A stretch of DNA of 64,000 nt from Lachnospiraceae bacterium. GTDB taxonomy: Bacteria; Bacillota; Clostridia; Lachnospirales; Anaerotignaceae. Below, one piece after another: positions 50,318 through 58,270 of the stretch (positions within the stretch are counted from its first letter, which is position 1; each line of letters begins with the position of its first letter). The position numbers and the translations under genes were made by a program. The stretch spans positions 186,001-250,000 of the forward strand of contig CAJTKM010000001.1 in assembly GCA_910576545.1 (NCBI GenBank), read 5' to 3'. Below the pieces are notes generated by a model. It did no database searches. It saw only the letters and a program-made list of their open reading frames with translations, and was not told where the DNA came from.

Positions 50318-50782
50318 ATGAAGAAAAAAGAAGAAAAGATATTAGTTTTGGTGACTGCGCAGAAAACATTTCTGCGTTTGATAGAGCAGGGCGCGGCTGT
50401 GGCACAGGAATGTGGAGGGGAACTGCATATCCTGCATGTACAGAAGGGTGACAGCATTTTTGACGGCGGTGAGATTTTGAATCTGCTGCAAAATCTGGTT
50501 GATTTTGGCAGCAAGATGGACGGTGTTGTACATATATACTGTGAAAACGACATTGCCGCATGTATCGGCCGGTTTGTCCGCGAAGAGGGTATGACACAGG
50601 TCGTTATGGGTTGTGGGCGGGATTTGGGTTCCCGCAGGGCGAAAAAGGGCCGCCCGAATGAATATGAAAATATCCTTGCGGCTCTGCCTTCGAAAACAGG
50701 TGTGACAATCGTGCCTGAGGAGGTGCGGAAGGAAAAGGCGGCAGTCTGGCGGAAGATGTGCTTATGCCCGACGGGGGCCTGA
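50318..50782 (+). CDS. UspA-like nucleotide-binding-fold protein
   Basis: A 154-residue protein with the universal-stress-protein fold: EKILVLVTAQKTFLRLIEQG, GGELHILHVQKGDS and VVMGCGRDLGSRR in place of the usual GxxG ATP loop, resembling the Usp module of KdpD. It may not bind ATP. The ATG at 50318 is eight bases after AAAAGGAGG; the one at 50312 is too close. Confidence 0.75.
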   Translation: MKKKEEKILVLVTAQKTFLRLIEQGAAVAQECGGELHILHVQKGDSIFDGGEILNLLQNLVDFGSKMDGVVHIYCENDIAACIGRFVREEGMTQVVMGCGRDLGSRRAKKGRPNEYENILAALPSKTGVTIVPEEVRKEKAAVWRKMCLCPTGA

Positions 50783-50986
50783 CAGCACTTTGCCAGATAA
50801 GGAAATGCCAGTTTGCCACGTTTGCTATCGCGTTTTATTGTGGTAGGGAATAAAGCAATTTAGGGCTTGCTCTTAACTTTGCATTCGGAAAGTTCAGTTT
50901 CCACAGTAAAGTTTGGGGTAAGCCCTTTTTGAAGGGCCTGCGGGGTGTGTGGCAAAGCTCTATAGCCTTTAATTTTGCATTTTTTG
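50783..50986. other. Intergenic region before the SEC-C gene
   Basis: No gene is seen. The stretch holds an isolated repeat copy (50908-50972) and then the SEC-C promoter. Nothing else is recognisable. Confidence 0.6.
50908..50972 (+). repeat. Dispersed palindromic repeat, copy 12 (degenerate)
   Basis: TAAAGTTTGGGGTAAGCCC/GGGCCTGCGGGGTGTGTGGC, then AAAGCTCTATAGCCTTTAA. It resembles copy 1 with a decayed third hairpin. Confidence 0.6.
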
Positions 50987-51015
50987 TTGCAAACCGCGGG
51001 AAATTATATTATGAT
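50987..51015 (+). promoter_or_regulatory. Promoter of the SEC-C gene
   Basis: TTGCAA (50987-50992), 17-bp spacer, TATGAT (51010-51015). Confidence 0.7.
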
Positions 51016-51089
51016 TGCAGAGAGTGGAGTGTTCTGCACAAAAATTGACAGACAAAAATCATATCATCATATAGGAGGAGAGAAACAAC

Positions 51090-51590
51090 ATGAGTTTGTA
51101 TGAAAATTGGATGGAGAAAGCATTTTCCAAGGACGGCAGAAGCATAGAGGGCGTTTGGGAGGATTACCTGCCCAAGGAACAGCGCATTTATGAATACATC
51201 ATCGGCGAAAAGGTCGGAAAGCTGGAAGGTAGGGTTTCTGAGCTGGCACAGCGGTTCGGCATGACTGCTGAGGAGATTGTTGCGTTTGTGGACGGTATCC
51301 ATGACGCGGTGCCTGAAAACTACGAAATGGATACATTGACAGAGGACAGCGACATTACCCTGACTATCGATTTTGAAAGCCTGTTCAAAAAAATGGTGGA
51401 GTACCGCGCGGAGCATCTGTTCACACTGCCTCAGTGGGACGGTATTTTTGACGCGGATACACGCAAACGCCTGACGCTGGAACAGAAAAAGTCCCGTACT
51501 GTGGTAAAAGGCACAAAGGTTGGGCGCAATGACCCCTGTCCTTGCGGCAGCGGCAAAAAATACAAAAAATGCTGTGGGGCGAACCTGTAA
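51090..51590 (+). CDS. SEC-C metal-binding domain protein
   Basis: A 166-residue protein ending in the SEC-C zinc motif [17 protein letters not shown]. The remaining 140 residues are helical and acidic and resemble small SEC-C proteins of clostridia. ATAGGAGGAGAGAAACAAC precedes the ATG. It begins the gene cluster that includes the tRNA-modification synthase one base downstream. Its function is unknown. Confidence 0.9.
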   Translation: MSLYENWMEKAFSKDGRSIEGVWEDYLPKEQRIYEYIIGEKVGKLEGRVSELAQRFGMTAEEIVAFVDGIHDAVPENYEMDTLTEDSDITLTIDFESLFKKMVEYRAEHLFTLPQWDGIFDADTRKRLTLEQKKSRTVVKGTKVGRNDPCPCGSGKKYKKCCGANL

Positions 51591-51591
51591 T

Positions 51592-52665
51592 ATGAAAACG
51601 ATAGTAGAACAGGCTGACCCTGCCCGTCCGGCGGCAGAGGTCATTCAAAAAGCCGCAGGGATCCTGCGCGCAGGCGGCCTGGTGGCGTTTCCGACAGAAA
51701 CGGTCTATGGGCTGGGCGGTAATGGACTGGACGAGGAAGCGTGCCAGAAAATTTATCTGGCAAAAGGGCGCCCTTCCGACAATCCGCTGATTCTTCATAT
51801 CTCCGAACGGGAGGAGCTTGCACAGATTGTGCGGGAGGTTTCACCAGCGGCGAAAAAGCTGATGGATGCATTCTGGCCCGGCCCGCTGACGCTGATATTC
51901 CCCAAAACGGATATCGTGCCGATGCGTACAACGGGCGGCTTGGATACGGTGGCTGTGCGTTTTCCGTCCCACCCTGTTGCGCGGGCAATTATCCGAGCGG
52001 CAGGCGTGCCGATTGCCGCGCCCAGTGCGAATTCCTCCGGCAAACCCAGTCCGACGCGCGCCTCTCATGTAGAATTTGACCTTACGGGGAGAATCGACAT
52101 GATTGTTGACGGCGGTGCGGCGGAATGGGGTCTGGAATCAACGATTGTGGACGTTTCCGGAGAAAAAGCAATGATACTGCGCCCCGGCGCAGTGACAAAG
52201 GAAATGCTGGAGGCAGTAGTGGGAGAAATTGCCGTTGACCCGGCAATACTTTCAAAACCGGAGGGGGAATTTCGCCCAAAAGCTCCGGGAATGAAATATA
52301 CGCATTACGCGCCGAAGGCAGAAGTCTGGCTTGTGCGCGGCAGCCGGGAGGCTGTGGCGGCGTGCATCAACCGTCTGGCGGAGGCGGAACGGAATACGGG
52401 AAAGGTCATCGGCGTGATGGCGACGGCGGAAACCGAAGGGCTTTACCATGCGGACGCTGTGCTTTCTTTGGGCAGCAGGGAGAGGCCGGAGGAAATTGGC
52501 TCGAACCTGTTCAAAACGCTGCGCAAGTTTGATTTCCTTGGTATGGACAAGGTTTATGCCGAGGTGTTTCCGGAGGATGGGGAAGGAATGGCAATTATGA
52601 ACCGTCTGAATAAGGCGGCGGGATACCGCGCGATTGATGCGGAAGAAAGAGGAGAGGAATCATGA
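51592..52665 (+). CDS. tsaC: L-threonylcarbamoyladenylate synthase
   Basis: A 357-residue Sua5-type enzyme that makes threonylcarbamoyl-AMP for t6A37 tRNA modification. The YrdC domain (residues 1-205) has GGLVAFPTETVYGLGGNGLD, KGRPSDNPLILHI, VAVRFPSHP and SANSSGKPSPT. The linker PGMKYTHYAPKAEVWLV leads to the Sua5 C-terminal domain. It starts one base after the SEC-C stop. The short TsaC lacks this second domain, so this is the Sua5 form (the symbol sua5 would fit too). Confidence 0.96.
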   Translation: MKTIVEQADPARPAAEVIQKAAGILRAGGLVAFPTETVYGLGGNGLDEEACQKIYLAKGRPSDNPLILHISEREELAQIVREVSPAAKKLMDAFWPGPLTLIFPKTDIVPMRTTGGLDTVAVRFPSHPVARAIIRAAGVPIAAPSANSSGKPSPTRASHVEFDLTGRIDMIVDGGAAEWGLESTIVDVSGEKAMILRPGAVTKEMLEAVVGEIAVDPAILSKPEGEFRPKAPGMKYTHYAPKAEVWLVRGSREAVAACINRLAEAERNTGKVIGVMATAETEGLYHADAVLSLGSRERPEEIGSNLFKTLRKFDFLGMDKVYAEVFPEDGEGMAIMNRLNKAAGYRAIDAEERGEES

Positions 52666-53090
52666 TAGCGTTGGGCTGTGACCACGGCGGGTATCCGCTG
52701 ATGAAGGAAATCATCAAATATCTGGACGAAAATGGAATTGCATACAAAAATTTCGGGACGTTTTCGGAGGAATCCGTGGACTACCCCGCTTACGCGAAGC
52801 AGGTGGCGCACGCTGTGGCGGACGGCGCGTGCGAAAAGGGCATACTGGTCTGCGGTACGGGCATCGGCATTTCTATTGCGGCAAATAAGGTAAAGGGAAT
52901 CCGTGCGGCTTTATGCGGTGATGTTTTTTCAGCAAAGGCGACAAGGGAGCATAATGACGCGAATATTCTTGCCATGGGCGCGCGTGTGACGGGCCCGGGG
53001 CTTGCGTTGGAAATCCTGAAAGCCTTTCTGGAAACGCCATTTTCCAATGATGAACGCCATATCAGAAGAATCCGGCAGATTGAGGAGTGA
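52662..53090 (+). CDS. rpiB: Ribose-5-phosphate isomerase B
   Basis: A 142-residue Rpi[15 protein letters not shown], the active-site Cys in [15 protein letters not shown], and [20 protein letters not shown]. It interconverts ribose 5-phosphate and ribulose 5-phosphate. The ATG overlaps the previous TGA (ATGA), indicating coupling. This order, Sua5, RpiB, Upp, is common in clostridia. Confidence 0.96.
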   Translation: MIALGCDHGGYPLMKEIIKYLDENGIAYKNFGTFSEESVDYPAYAKQVAHAVADGACEKGILVCGTGIGISIAANKVKGIRAALCGDVFSAKATREHNDANILAMGARVTGPGLALEILKAFLETPFSNDERHIRRIRQIEE

Positions 53091-53097
53091 GCGAACC

Positions 53098-53724
53098 ATG
53101 AGTAAATTTTTTGTTTCGGAACACCCGCTGATTCAGAGCAAAATGTCCATGCTGCGCAGTAAAGAAACGGGAGCGAAGGAATTTCGCGAGATGATTGGCG
53201 AGGTTGCAATGCTGTTGTCTTATGAGGCAACGCGCGACCTGCCGCTGACGGAGATTATCGTGGAAACGCCTGTAGCAGCAGCTCAGTGCCGGACGATTGA
53301 TACCAAACTGGCAATTGTGCCGATACTTCGCGCGGGAATCGGTATGACGGAGGGCCTTCTAAGGCTGATGCCTACGGCAAAAATCGGGCATATCGGGCTT
53401 TATCGTGACCCCCAGACGCTGAAGCCTGTGGAATATTACTGCAAGCTGCCGGCGGACGTTGCGGAGCGGACGGTTTTCCTGACTGACCCGATGCTTGCGA
53501 CAGGCGGCACGGCGGAGGCTGCAATCGGCTTTTTGAAGGAAAAAGGCGTCAAAAAAATCATATTCCTCTGCATATTGGCCGCGCCGGAGGGCGTGAAAAA
53601 AGTGCAGGCGGCGCACTCTGATGTGGATATCTATGCCGCGGCGTATGACGGGATGCTCAACGAACATGGGTATATCGTGCCCGGGCTGGGTGACGCAGGG
53701 GACAGAATATTCGGAACGAAGTAA
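53098..53724 (+). CDS. upp: Uracil phosphoribosyltransferase
   Basis: A 208-residue UPRTase converting uracil and PRPP to [65 protein letters not shown] and a C-terminal [13 protein letters not shown] are typical. The start at 53098 lies after GAGGAGTGAGCGAACC, eight bases past rpiB. Confidence 0.97.
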   Translation: MSKFFVSEHPLIQSKMSMLRSKETGAKEFREMIGEVAMLLSYEATRDLPLTEIIVETPVAAAQCRTIDTKLAIVPILRAGIGMTEGLLRLMPTAKIGHIGLYRDPQTLKPVEYYCKLPADVAERTVFLTDPMLATGGTAEAAIGFLKEKGVKKIIFLCILAAPEGVKKVQAAHSDVDIYAAAYDGMLNEHGYIVPGLGDAGDRIFGTK

Positions 53725-53789
53725 AATATATCCGCCGGAAATGGCGGTAAAAAAGTTTGGTAAAATAGTATACTCCCCGCTGTGCATTT

Positions 53790-53911
53790 ACGCGGCGGAA
53801 AACGGGTCAGGGGGTGCAGTCCCTTGCATATCGGGTATTTTCGCCTGCGGCAAAAATGGGTTTTGCCGCCCGGTTTTGGCGGAGGGGACAGCGTCCCTGA
53901 GAACTAAAAAG
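53790..53911 (+). repeat. Dispersed palindromic repeat, copy 13, with an inserted hairpin
   Basis: GCGGCGGAAAACGGGTCAGG, GGGTGCAGTCCCTTGCA, then a longer hairpin GCGGCAAAAA/TTTTGCCGC that is not in other copies, and GGGGACAGCGTCCC. It ends 10 bases before the wecA-like ribosome binding site. Confidence 0.7.
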
Positions 53912-53923
53912 GAGAATCTTTAT

Positions 53924-54964
53924 ATGGTGGAACATAACTGGTTGTTATACACCGCAGCATTTGCCTGTGCGTTTGCCATTACGCTGGTGGCAACGCCGTT
54001 CGCGAAATGGCTGTCTATCAAATGGGGCGCGATAGATTACCCCAAGGACCGCGGCGTGCATAAAAAGGCAATGCCCCGCATGGGCGGCATAGCGATTGTG
54101 CTGGGCTTTGTGCTGACGGTATTGATGGTATACCATTACGATAAAAGCATGAACGGCAGACAGCTGGCGGGCTTTCTGACAGGCGCGCTGCTGATTGCCG
54201 GACTGGGCATGCTGGATGACATTAAAAACCTGCCCGCAAAGCTCAAGTTCTGTGTGCAGATATTGGCCGCGCTTATCGTCATTTTTTCCGGCGTGAGGAT
54301 ACAGGTTGTGCTCTGGCCGGTTACAGCCGCACTCCAGAAATTCAGCGTGCCGATTACGCTGGTCTGGATTGTCGGGCTGACGAATGCGGTTAACCTGATT
54401 GACGGTTTGGACGGGCTTGCGGCGGGCGTTTCTTCTATTGCTGCGTTGAGCCTGATGGTACTCTGCATAATGACAGGCAGCACAACGGCGGTCGCTTTAA
54501 CGGCTGCGCTGGCGGGGGCGTGTCTTGGTTTCCTGCCGCGTAATTTCAATCCGGCGGAGATATTCATGGGTGATACCGGTTCGACGTTTTTGGGCTTTGT
54601 GCTTGCGGTGACGAGTATTCTCGGTGTGTTCAAAGGCTATGCTCTGCTCGCGCTGATTGTCAGCGTGCTTTGCGTTGGCCTGCCCGTATTTGATACGATT
54701 TTCGCAATGCTGCGGCGTATGGCGAAGCACCAGCCTATCATGCAGGCGGACAGAGGCCACCTGCACCACAGGCTGATTGACAGGGGCTTTTCCCAGCGTC
54801 AGGCAGTTTTGATTCTGTATGCTATCAGCCTGTTTTTGGGGCTTTCGGCAATTTTTATCAGTTTTAAGGATTCACGAACAATCGTTGTCGTGCTGCTGAT
54901 GGTAATTGTTTTGAGTTTTATAATTTATTACTTTAACGCACATATCAAAAACAGGAATCAATGA
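53924..54964 (+). CDS. WecA/TagO-like undecaprenyl-phosphate sugar-1-phosphate transferase
   Basis: A 346-residue, about eleven-helix enzyme of the MraY/WecA family that puts a sugar phosphate (probably GlcNAc-1-P) onto undecaprenyl phosphate, the start of teichoic acid or other surface polymers. DRGVHKKAMPRMGGIAIV, DDIKNLPAKLKF, NAVNLIDGLDGLAAG, FMGDTGSTFLGF and RGHLHHRLIDRG supply the active-site Asp and His residues. AAAAAGGAGAATCTTTAT precedes the ATG. It acts in the same pathway as wecB elsewhere in the window. Confidence 0.93.
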   Translation: MVEHNWLLYTAAFACAFAITLVATPFAKWLSIKWGAIDYPKDRGVHKKAMPRMGGIAIVLGFVLTVLMVYHYDKSMNGRQLAGFLTGALLIAGLGMLDDIKNLPAKLKFCVQILAALIVIFSGVRIQVVLWPVTAALQKFSVPITLVWIVGLTNAVNLIDGLDGLAAGVSSIAALSLMVLCIMTGSTTAVALTAALAGACLGFLPRNFNPAEIFMGDTGSTFLGFVLAVTSILGVFKGYALLALIVSVLCVGLPVFDTIFAMLRRMAKHQPIMQADRGHLHHRLIDRGFSQRQAVLILYAISLFLGLSAIFISFKDSRTIVVVLLMVIVLSFIIYYFNAHIKNRNQ

Positions 54965-54987
54965 AAATAACGGAAAGGGGAGGAAAT

Positions 54988-55983
54988 ATGGCGGAAGAAA
55001 TCCGGATCAGCAGGGATTTTATTGAGAAGGAGCTGCCGTCAGCTCCTCCTCTTTATGTTTCCGTTTACCTGATGACGCTTGCCTGCGGCGGCAGTTCCGC
55101 GGTTATTGCGGAGAAGCTGGGTGCGCTGGAAAGCGATGTTCTGCGGGCATGGGCATATTGGAAGGACAGAGGATTTCTGCAAAAAACAGCGGCGGAACCG
55201 GCAGCAAAACCAAAAACGGGATCGATCGCAGAACTGGCGACAAAAAAGCCCTTGCCTGCTTCTTCGCGTCCGGATTATGCTCCGGCAGAACTGGCGGAAT
55301 ATATGAAGCATCAGGAGGTACGACGTCTGTTTGAATCGGCGTCGAAAAAGCTGGGAAAATTCCTTTCCCAGCAAGATATGAGCCTGCTGTTCAGTTTTCA
55401 TGACTGGCTCGGCCTGCCGATAGACGTTATTGACCTTCTGATTTCATACTGCGTTTCCAATGGACACCACGGAATGCGTTATATTGAGAAAGTCGCGCTG
55501 GGCTGGGCGGAAGAAGGGATTGATACGGCAGAAAAGGCGGCGGAATATATTGAATTGCGGAAAACAGGCTTTCGCGTGGTCCTTCGGGCGTTTGGGCAGG
55601 GAAACCGCATGCCTGTTGCGGCAGAAGAAAGTTATATCAAAAAATGGCTGAAGGAGTACGGCCTGCCTCTGGAGCTGGTGCAGACGGCGTGTGAGCGGAC
55701 AGTTTTGCAGACAGGCAAGCCCAGCTTTCCCTATGCAGACAGCATACTGCGGCAGTGGCGGGACGCGGGCGTAAAAACGTCTGCGGATATTGCCGCGCTG
55801 GATGAAGCTTTTGCGGCGAAAAAAGCGGGCAATGCGCAGAAGTCCAGCGAACAGAAGCTTGCCGGAGAAGCGCCCCGGAAAAAGCCCGCACCAAGGCAGA
55901 ATAAATTTATTAATTACACGCAAAGTGAGTGGGATTTTGCGGAGATTGAGCGGCTGGAACGGGAACAGCGGAGGAAAAGATAA
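54988..55983 (+). CDS. DnaD domain replication protein
   Basis: A 331-residue protein with two DnaD-like C-terminal domains (residues about 105-180 and 200-270): FLSQQDMSLLFSFHDWLGLP, then RYIEKVALGWAEEGIDT and the second KWLKEYGLPLEL, SILRQWRDAGVKT. It remodels DNA at the origin and recruits the helicase loader. It is followed 15 bases later by a DnaC-like loader. GGGGAGGAAAT precedes the ATG; an earlier ATG overlaps the upstream gene end. Confidence 0.93.
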   Translation: MAEEIRISRDFIEKELPSAPPLYVSVYLMTLACGGSSAVIAEKLGALESDVLRAWAYWKDRGFLQKTAAEPAAKPKTGSIAELATKKPLPASSRPDYAPAELAEYMKHQEVRRLFESASKKLGKFLSQQDMSLLFSFHDWLGLPIDVIDLLISYCVSNGHHGMRYIEKVALGWAEEGIDTAEKAAEYIELRKTGFRVVLRAFGQGNRMPVAAEESYIKKWLKEYGLPLELVQTACERTVLQTGKPSFPYADSILRQWRDAGVKTSADIAALDEAFAAKKAGNAQKSSEQKLAGEAPRKKPAPRQNKFINYTQSEWDFAEIERLEREQRRKR

Positions 55984-55998
55984 CGGGAGGCGAGGAAT

Positions 55999-56988
55999 TT
56001 GGCGACTAGGGCGCAGATATATCGGGAAATTTTGCGGGAATATGACGCATTGCGCACCCGGAAAGCGGCGGAACTGCGCGAAAGAAAGGAAAGTCTTTAT
56101 GAGAGATTTCCACGCCTTGCGGAGATAGAGGAGGAGCTTTCTTTGCTGGGGATTTCTGCGGCGAGAACCGCACTGGGCAGCCCTGAGGGTATTGAAAGGG
56201 CAGTGCAGGAACTAAAGGGACGCCAGCACAAACTTGCCGCGGAACGGCTGGAAATTTTTGAGGCAGCCGGAATCTCTCCGCGCGTCCTTGAAATGGAGTA
56301 TGACTGCGAAAAATGCCATGATACGGGCTATATCGAGGAAAGCCCTTGTGTCTGCCTGAAACGGCGGGTGATGGACAGGCTTTATGACCAGTCCAACGTG
56401 CGGGATGTGATACGGCTGGAAAATTTCGATACGTTCGATTTAAGGCTGTTTAGCGGCGAGGCCGTTCCGGAGGAGGGCGCATCTCCAAAGGAAAACGCGC
56501 AGAGAAACCTGAAAACGGCAATGGCATTTGCCGAGGATTTTACCGGCGGAAACCTGCTGCTTTACGGCGGCACGGGGCGCGGTAAAACATTTCTCTGCAA
56601 CTGTATCGCAAAAGACGTTTTGGAGCGCGGCAAAAACGTACTTTACCTGACAGCGGGGCAGATGTTCAAACAGCTGGAGGAAATGCGTTTTGGGCAGAGC
56701 GAAGATGAGGAACGCACAGAATGGGACGAAGAACTTCTGGATGTCGACCTGCTCATCATTGACGACCTGGGAACGGAATTTTCTACGGTTTTTACGGCTT
56801 CGGAGCTGTTCCGCATCATCAATGACAGAAAGCTGCGGAAAAAGCCGGTAGTGATTTCGACGAACCTTGAGATTCCCGCGCTGATGGACCAGTATTCTGA
56901 CAGGGTGATGTCCCGTTTGATCGGGGAATATACCGTGATGAAATTTTTTGGCGAAGATATGCGTATGAAGAAAAAATATCAGAAATAA
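55999..56988 (+). CDS. DnaC/DnaI-like helicase loader ATPase
   Basis: A 329-residue AAA+ ATPase. The N-terminal third is a coiled helix, then comes a zinc-ribbon-like CEKCHDTGYIEESPCVC (four Cys, about residues 108-124). The ATPase follows with Walker A YGGTGRGKTFLCN (about 190) and Walker B LLIIDDLG (about 250). It loads replicative helicase DnaB with the adjacent DnaD. It starts with TTG after GGGAGGCGAGGAAT. A terminator follows. Confidence 0.92.
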   Translation: MATRAQIYREILREYDALRTRKAAELRERKESLYERFPRLAEIEEELSLLGISAARTALGSPEGIERAVQELKGRQHKLAAERLEIFEAAGISPRVLEMEYDCEKCHDTGYIEESPCVCLKRRVMDRLYDQSNVRDVIRLENFDTFDLRLFSGEAVPEEGASPKENAQRNLKTAMAFAEDFTGGNLLLYGGTGRGKTFLCNCIAKDVLERGKNVLYLTAGQMFKQLEEMRFGQSEDEERTEWDEELLDVDLLIIDDLGTEFSTVFTASELFRIINDRKLRKKPVVISTNLEIPALMDQYSDRVMSRLIGEYTVMKFFGEDMRMKKKYQK

Positions 56989-57030
56989 ATGCTGAAGGCG
57001 TGCCGGAGGGTAAGGCATCATAAAGAAGTT

Positions 57031-57069
57031 AAGGGCAAGACAGGCCGCAGCGGTCTGTCTTACCCTTTT
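57031..57069 (+). terminator. Terminator of the dnaD/dnaC operon
   Basis: GGGCAAGACAGGCCG pairs with CGGTCTGTCTTACCC with few mismatches, followed by TTTTATA. Confidence 0.85.
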
Positions 57070-57140
57070 ATACTGCATAACCCACTATGATACTTTCGGG
57101 GAAAATGCCCGTATGGGAGAGTAATAAACTGGAATTGTTT

Positions 57141-57419
57141 TTATTGCAAATCATCTTTAGAAATTGCTATTGAAGGATAATGAGAAAGTTCCGTCAAATC
57201 AACATTTAGTGGCACACTATAAACCATGTAATAATTATTGGGATGAAGGGCAATCAATTCATTCATTTTTTGTTCTGCTAAGCCTTTATCATTTGTAGCA
57301 TACACGACTGACACAACACCTGCTTTATCGTTTTCCGTCCCTTGTATATTTCCGCATAATATTAATTTTAATGGGGCGCTCCCATTCAAGCCTTGCTTAA
57401 TATAGTCCTTATATTCCAT
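57141..57419 (-). CDS. AT-rich hypothetical protein
   Basis: A 92-residue protein of mixed alpha/beta pattern (EYKDYIKQGLNGSAPLKLIL, NNYYMVYSVPLNVDLTEL), visibly richer in A/T than neighbours, with AAA, ATA and TTA codons. GGAGGGCAGACT precedes the ATG. It lies between the dnaC terminator and ytaF. The composition suggests recent acquisition. No family is recognised. Confidence 0.7.
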   Translation of the reverse strand: MEYKDYIKQGLNGSAPLKLILCGNIQGTENDKAGVVSVVYATNDKGLAEQKMNELIALHPNNYYMVYSVPLNVDLTELSHYPSIAISKDDLQ

Positions 57420-57550
57420 AGTCTGCCCTCCATCAATTCCGGTTTGCCGATGAGTTTATTATAAAGGAATACCCGCTGAAAAGCAACTTCTTTCCAACGG
57501 GTGTCAGTTTCTTTACGGGAGTTGCCCCGAGGCGTGCCCGCTTTATATTT

Positions 57551-58129
57551 TTATTGCAGAAGTGCGATACAAATGAGGATTCCGCCGGAAAGCAGTGACC
57601 AGAGGTTTTCCCTTGTGTTGGAAAGCCGCGTGAGTTTTGCGCCCATGTATGCCCCGACGGAAAGGAATGCCGTCTGGAACAATGCGGCAAATAACGGCAG
57701 GAAATCTACAGACATGCCGGAAACTGCCGCGCTCAGCCCGATGGCAAAGGAGTCAATGGAAAGAATAAACCCGAGCAGGATGGTTTCTGCCGGCTCCAAT
57801 ACGGAGGATTCGTTTTTATCACAGCGCGAAGGCGCGTGAACAGCGGCAAGCGGAGAATCCGCTTCTTTTTTTTGCCCAAATCCCTGCAAACAGAGCCATA
57901 TCCCGAACAAAAGCAGGAAACCCTGCCCCGCCCGTTCTGCCAGCCCCTGCGGCACAAACTGTGACAGCAGTCCGCCCAGCAACAGAAATCCTTCCATCAT
58001 AAAAAAGGTTTCTGCCGCCAGCAAAAGACGTGAAAGCGGGGGAAACGAAATGCGCCGCAAACCATAGGCAAGCCCGATGCCGAGGGCATCTGCGCTGAGC
58101 GACAGCGCAAGCAGTACGGAAAAAAACAT
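57551..58129 (-). CDS. ytaF: YtaF-type sporulation membrane protein (MntP superfamily)
   Basis: A 192-residue protein with six helices in two repeats: LALSLSADALGIGLAYGLRR and GFILSIDSFAIGLSAAVSGM carry the paired Asp residues of the MntP manganese-exporter superfamily. Length and order resemble YtaF, named for a sporulation phenotype in Bacillus. Manganese transport is possible but unproven. CAGGAGGTGTTTCCCT precedes the ATG. It is divergent from the P-type ATPase. Confidence 0.88.
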   Translation of the reverse strand: MFFSVLLALSLSADALGIGLAYGLRRISFPPLSRLLLAAETFFMMEGFLLLGGLLSQFVPQGLAERAGQGFLLLFGIWLCLQGFGQKKEADSPLAAVHAPSRCDKNESSVLEPAETILLGFILSIDSFAIGLSAAVSGMSVDFLPLFAALFQTAFLSVGAYMGAKLTRLSNTRENLWSLLSGGILICIALLQ

Positions 58130-58270
58130 AGGGAAACACCTCCTGCTGTTATCCTATGCGTGAGGTATTTTTTGGGGAGTGTCCTCATAGATATGAAAAA
58201 GAAGGACAAACCTGAGGCGTCCGGCGGACTGGACGGCTGAAAAATACGGCAGAGGAATGGGTGAGGAAGT

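Noticed and set aside
58180-58200. CCTCATAGATATGAA, shared between the ATPase upstream region and the spoIIP upstream region (34107)
   Set aside because: I considered a sporulation sigma-factor promoter, but neither copy has a fitting -35 box at the right distance, so the match may be chance.
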